DNA from: Cornus controversa
Lineage: Eukaryota; Streptophyta; Magnoliopsida; Cornales; Cornaceae
Assembly (NCBI GenBank): GCA_026545225.1
Contig: CM048852.1
Location: 15,274,146 to 15,338,145 of the forward strand
Length of the DNA: 64,000 bases
Reading direction: 5' to 3'
The position numbers and the translations under genes were made by a program. The notes under the pieces are model-generated. The model did no database searches. It had not been told where the DNA came from and worked only from the letters and a program-made list of their open reading frames with translations. The number at the start of each line of letters is the position of its first letter. Position 1 is the first letter of the stretch. Below are positions 59,088 to 64,000 of this stretch, in pieces.

Positions 59088-60184
59088 CTGCACTTTATTC
59101 ACCTTTTATGCTTTACTTTCTGTATTTTTCTTTCTTTATTTTTGATAGGCCATGTTGGCCATGTTTAGTTTCTTTTTGCGTATTCCACCTACATGTACAC
59201 TTTGTACTGAAACGCATTTTCATCTGTATGGAATACATTTATATTTTCTTTTATGACATGTGTTATCTTTACTTTCTTTTCTTTTTGCTTTTCGTCAATT
59301 TATCTGTTCTCTATACTTTGACTATGTATGTAGTACCACTTGTCTAATTGTTATATGCGATTCAGTTGATGATTTCCGTTTATTACCGCCTGGTTTTAAT
59401 TCCCAATACTGTTGAGATTGCTTCAACACAGTATGGCGGTAATAAAGAAAGGCAGCCCCTTTGCGTGCTATACGTTAGCGCGCCTGGATAGTCAATATCT
59501 TGTCGCATAGACCTCTTAGACAATTGGGAAACACCAGTTCAGACCATTAGATATACAGTGATATTGACATTGACTGTTTGTGCGTAATTATTTCATTTTG
59601 TTCTATTTATCTACTTTTTGTTCCTTTTAATGCTCGTGGTATCCAGTTGGTATTCTGTGCAGGTTTTTCTTATTTACAGGATGACCGCCGCAGTGGAATA
59701 CTATTTTTCTCGCCTTCGGCCATCCCGGTAACTTCTTTCCTTGTTCTTCTTGTCCAAACATTGAGGACAATGTTGCATATAAGTTTGGGGGTGCGGTATG
59801 CTATACCACTTGCATATGCATGCAATGTTCAGTCATTATATTGAGTGTCATTGTAGAGCAGTTTTTTTTTCTTTGATATTTTTGCATGCTTGCTATGATG
59901 TCTTGCTTTTTAAAGGAAGATCATTCGAATAAATGTCCGAGGTAAATGCAGCAGGTAGTTAAGAACTTTAACATTGTAAATACCCGCACTTTTGCAAGCT
60001 TTATAGTAGGCTAGAACGGTCTACATTATTGTCCAAATTCGAGCACGTACAGTTCTCGCCCTAAATTTGTCCTTAACCGCACAAATTCGCACACATGCAG
60101 TTTAAATTGTGGGGTATAAGTCTGAGGGAGAATTTTTGAAAATTTCTGTTTTTATCAGACCAACTTAAAGAATAAGTTCTTCCG

Positions 60185-60223
<39 letters not shown>

Positions 60224-60907
60224 TAAAAAGAGAAAAATATGCAATAAGCCTTCTCACTAAATAAACCGGATTTCTATGCCTCAAAGCAGGAAATATTCGT
60301 GTAAAAGTGTGTAAGGTTGAGCAGTAATAAGCGGGTGGCTTGCTTACGCTCATCGCCTTGTAAGCTCGGTTATTAAGTCCGAGGGGTGCTTCTTCACCTA
60401 ATGCCCTAAAACCAATTGGTTTGGGAGTCATTGGCCCAATGCCGTTACATGGGCTTGCAAGAAAGCAAAAAGAGCTAAGCATTGCACGGTCATCCGCACA
60501 TGAGCAATCATGAATGTTTTGTGATAATGAAACAGCCGTGTTGAGCATTTCAATGAGTTTTTCTCTTAAAAACAGATTTGTTCGTTTTCTTCTCCAAATA
60601 TGACAAAAGCCACGCGTTAGAATGCATGTTCACTTTTCAAAGAGGATTTTGGGGTTGGAATTGTTATAGTGTTCGGGCTGGCCAGTATGTGGGGACTGTC
60701 GTTCATTTATAGCTTGTGAAAGTCCATTTTTACTAATGACCACATAGTTCTGTAATACTTGTTGCATTTGCCAATTGTGAAATGAATGGATGAGCGCCCT
60801 TTATCTAGTTGATGACTGAGCATGATTAAACTTTTGTATAAGATAGTTGACTTCATTTTTGTAATATTGTATTGCTAAGGGACTAGCAATATGTAAGTTT
60901 GGGGGTG
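59088..60907 (+). other. 3' noncoding region of element G with hairpin and GTTTGGGGGTG modules
   Basis: A 7-bp hairpin, AACATTGAGGACAATGTT, lies at 59757-59774, followed by AAGTTTGGGGGTG at about 59781. A second, perfect 8-bp hairpin (arms TATTGCTA and TAGCAATA, loop AGGGAC) lies at 60870-60891, followed by the polypurine tract AAGTTTGGGGGTG (60895-60907). A block at about 60255-60510 matches A, C and E. There is an A-run of about 27 bases at 60190-60217. No gene is supported. Confidence 0.85.
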
Positions 60908-62292
60908 TGATAAGTGTTCAATTCTATGCATTTGAACCCTCTTTATTGCATATATTAGTTCCATTTTTGCGTTTACCGAGATATGTTTACGGTATTTTTG
61001 TGTTTTTGATGTATTGCAGGTATTGGAATAAATGGAGCAAAGTTGGAAGCTTTCTGCAGTCAAGAGATGAAATCAGAAAATGTTGCCAAGGCATCTCGAT
61101 CAATCGAGATGTGGATTTCGATTGATCGAAATCTCGATCAATCGAAAGGCAATTTCGATCAATCGAAATGCTGCAGAGCCCACTTGGCCACTTGCTCACC
61201 TGCTCTCCCACTTGCAACAAAATCCCCCTTTTTGCACGACTTAGAGGGATTGTCTGACTTGAACAAGACTTTTGGGGGCCTTCTTGATACAAGAGATATA
61301 TATAATGATATATATATATATATATGGTGGGCCCAAAGGAGCCAAAAAGCATACAAAAAGCGCCAAAAGCCACATATCTCATATCTCTCAACATACACAT
61401 CAGAAGACTAAAAGAGAGACCTTCGGGAGAGGAAGAGAAAAGCTGAACCAGACCAAGAAGCTTCATTCTCTTCATCAATGGAAGGGTGCAAGGCAACCAT
61501 GAGCAACTAACTCTTCTACTAGGGTGTTGGTTTCAACCCCTAGCCATGTAAACTTGTTCATCTTTGTAGCTCTTGGGGATTTGTAATTAAATGTTGATTA
61601 TTTAGCCTAGTGATTATGTACACAAATACATTTCTTATATATATTCATTTGATATGGAATTTATTCTTGTCTTAGAGTAGGTTTTGTCACTTGAATGCAC
61701 AACATTTGCATATTCCACAAGAAGTGCAAATGATGGCTAGATAATGGTGTTTAAATGAATGTGTGATGCTAGTTTGTATAGACCATGCCAAGACAAGGTA
61801 GTTTGGATGCATGTAGTGTTTACGTAGAGAGTAGAGTAATTAGGTAGTTAGTTAGGTTGAAGAGCTATGCTTGTTGAAGATGGATTATGATAGGTTAGCA
61901 CACACATTGATCTTTTGATATGTCATTGAGGTCACAAGCCTAATGACATTGTTAGGCATTTAATTAATGAATCCCATGCTTGCTACACTTATGAACATGT
62001 GAATGGCTAGTGGTGGAAACCAACCCTAGTTCTCTCTCCCAACTTTACTCTTTAATTTTATCGTCATTTCATTTACGCAATAGTTTTAAACACAAAACCA
62101 AAAACCTGTTTTTTTAGAATTAAAGTAGAATTAATCTTTCTTTATGACAATTAACGACTAGTCCTCGTGGGATCGATACCCTCTATATAGAACCTTATCT
62201 ACAAAGATTCGTGCTCTTGCGAGTGGTTAAATTATATTTTGATAAAAAGGGCAAAATTAAGCTTACAATATAATTTAGTTCCGACCACATCA
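60908..62292 (+). repeat. 3' LTR of element G
   Basis: 1385 bp, about two differences by eye from the 5' LTR, ending CCGACCACATCA before the TTATC duplication. Confidence 0.95.
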
Positions 62293-64000
62293 TTATCCTT
62301 GAGTCAAACCATGAATTCTGTAAACCAAATCCAAAATGAGATACGTTCTCTTTGTGCTAGTCCAATGCATCTAACACAATCATGTACTTCCATGCATGGT
62401 AATTTAGAGTGTTATGATGAACAAGCAAATGCACTAAACAATTTTAGAAATCCATTTGCTAGCTCTTTTTCTGAGACATACAATCCAAACACGCGAAATC
62501 ATTCCAATTTTTCATAGAGACAAAACCCATCTCAAATGAACTTAGGAGGGAATCAACTATAGAATAACCAGCTTCGCCCTCCTTCTCAATCATATCATCA
62601 TGTTCCTCAACCTATTCCATAGATTGTTGCACCACAATAACAACAATCATCTTTAGAGGATTCTCTCCAAAAATTTATACAATTAACTGGTCAGACCATT
62701 CATGAAGTTAAGGCTTCTACCCAACAAAACACTTAAGCTATTGTAAAATTAAAACACCAAATAGACCAACTAGCAACTATAGTTGGAGAGAGAGAGAAAA
62801 AGAAAAAAAATTCAGTTATCCAATACCCAACCCAAAAGGGCAATTTCAAGTGAGTGATCTATCAAGTTCAGTTGTCAACTCCCATGATCATGTTCAGTCA
62901 ATTATCACTCTTAGATATAGGAAACGAGTTGACAATAAAGTTCAAATGTCAAACTTAATAGAACAAAATGAGAGTAGTGAATCAGAGATAATCAATCATC
63001 AAACCAAGAACTATCAGAATGACCATAATTGTGGTTAAACCAAGAACTACCCCACTACGATAGTTGATCATTTAGGCTAACCCATTTTCTCAAAACCTTC
63101 TGTTGTTGATCTCTTTGTTAGGAATTTTCTTCATAAAGTGTCATATCCTCAGCGATTGGGCCCTACGAAGAAAGGTGCACAATTTGGTGATATTCTAGAG
63201 GTGTTTAAGCGTGTCAACATAAACATCCCATTCTTAGATGCGATCCAACAAGTGCCTTCATACACAAAATTTCTGAAGGATTTGTGTACAGTCAAATGTG
63301 GTTTGCATGTACACAAGAAAGTGTTTCTAGTCAAGCAAGTCAGTGTAGTCATTCAAAATAGAATCCCTATTAAGTATAAGGATCCCAGTTGTCCTACCAT
63401 CTCATGTACGATATGTGATTATCATATTGAGCAGGCTTTACTAGATTTAGGGGTGAGTGTGAATCTATTAACTTATTCAGTTTATATGCAATTGGGGTTA
63501 GGAGAGATAAAACCAACTTCAATGACACTCTCATTAGCGGATAGGTCTATAAAAGTCCTTAGGGGTATTGTTGAAGATGTTTTGATCAAAGTTGACAAGT
63601 TTTACTTTCCTGTGGACTTTATAGTCCTTGATACTCAACCTGTCATTAATTCAAAGGGACAAATCCCAATTATCTTAGGTCATCCATTCCTTACCACATT
63701 CAATGCCTTAATTAATTGTCGTAATGGAATGATGAAACTCTCATTCAAAAATATGACTGTAGAGCTTAATGTCTTTAACATAAGTAAACAATCACTTGAT
63801 AATGAAGATTTTGATATAGTCAATATGATTGATAGTCTAGTGGCAGAAACTTTTTATCAGTCTAGTTTTGATGACCCTTTGGAGGCATATTTAGCTCATT
63901 TTGGTAGTGATTTTGACTTAGAAGAATCTTTTGAGGTGATCAACACTTTGTTAGATTCTGTCCCTCTTATGGATACTATCAATTGAAAACCTAGGGTTGA
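62293..64000 (+). pseudogene. gag end and protease region of element F, second part (broken)
   Basis: A zinc-knuckle-like segment (CASPMHLTQSC) appears first. From about 63138 comes the linker FKRVNINIPFLDAIQQVPSY and the protease domain ([35 protein letters not shown]). The part is continuous in sense with the gag at 48490-49352. It runs off the window before RT. Several breaks. Confidence 0.88.

Larger units (their letters stand above)
49353..62292 (+). mobile_element. Full-length, very young Athila element G (12,940 bp)
   Basis: The LTRs are both 1385 bp (49353-50737 and 60908-62292). By eye they differ at only about two sites near the start (about 0.15%), which means tens of thousands to about a hundred thousand years at common plant LTR rates. 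TTATC flanks both sides (49348-49352 and 62293-62297). Between them are a perfect tRNA-Asp primer site, one 1874-codon gag-pol frame, a palindrome array, a probable internal promoter and intron, an env-like region, a long 3' noncoding region, and a polypurine tract. Gag-pol looks whole; the env-like part looks broken about once. The host element is Athila F. Confidence 0.96.
45655..64000 (+). mobile_element. Athila-type element F, split by element G, running off the window
   Basis: F has a 5' LTR (45655-47106), a tRNA-Asp primer site, a leader and gag up to 49352. Element G is inserted there, and F resumes at 62293 with the rest of gag and the protease region to the window end. The TTATC duplicated on both sides of G shows the two F pieces were continuous. 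F belongs to a different Athila branch from A and C-E. Broken, with several breaks; clearly older than G. Confidence 0.9.

Noticed and set aside
60190-60217. Poly-A tail of a retroposed sequence
   Set aside because: The A-run sits inside the conserved 3' region of element G and has no target duplication.

Overview
This window is plant DNA, probably from a eudicot and probably from repeat-rich, heterochromatin-like sequence. Nearly everything in it is transposable element. The evidence is Athila, Tat and Tekay-type Ty3/gypsy LTR retrotransposons with plant tRNA-Asp or tRNA-iMet primer sites, a plant L1-type LINE whose ORF1 has DUF4283 and CCHC_4 domains, a TRIM, and hAT and Mutator type MITEs. 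I found no convincing host gene, rRNA, tRNA gene or CRISPR array. The sequence alone does not identify the species.

Layout. (1) 1-9434: an Athila element (A, + strand) whose 5' LTR is cut by the window edge; it sits in a Tat remnant (B, - strand, 9435-10966). (2) 10967-24410: a chain of three partial Athila copies (C, D, E, all - strand) that share LTRs. (3) 24411-28669: the 3' end of a + strand Tat element, with the end of pol, about fifteen 96-bp tandem repeats, a GC-rich 36-bp repeat block, a solo LTR nested in that block, and the Tat 3' LTR. (4) 28670-44150: AT-rich sequence with a 2.3-kb Tekay-type LTR, a LINE with a TRIM inside it, several MITEs and microsatellites. (5) 44160-45491: a Tat-type LTR with primer site, then part of a Tekay-type LTR. 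(6) 45655-64000: an Athila element (F, + strand) split by a full-length, very young Athila element (G, 49353-62292). G has 1385-bp LTRs with only about two differences, a perfect TTATC target duplication and one long gag-pol frame.

How the parts work together. The Athila copies share one plan: LTR, tRNA-Asp primer site, gag-protease-RT-RNase H-integrase, a spacer, an env-like gene, a long 3' noncoding region, polypurine tract, LTR. The most interesting signals are noncoding. First, the spacer after pol holds clustered palindromes with core CGAT-NN-ATCG; their outer arms differ between subfamilies (GGG/CCC in A and C, TTT/AAA in G) but stay complementary. In A and G the cluster lies just upstream of a TATA-like box and a leader with a good splice donor before the env-like gene, which suggests an internal promoter. 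Second, the 3' region twice shows the same module, a purine-loop hairpin followed by a GTTTGGGGGTG tract, and one hairpin shows a compensatory base-pair change between subfamilies. Third, a block of about 250 nt in the 3' noncoding region is recognisable across diverged copies.

LTR-type elements are described as fossils: extents, parts, nesting and rough age. All comparisons were made by eye; percentages and copy counts are estimates.
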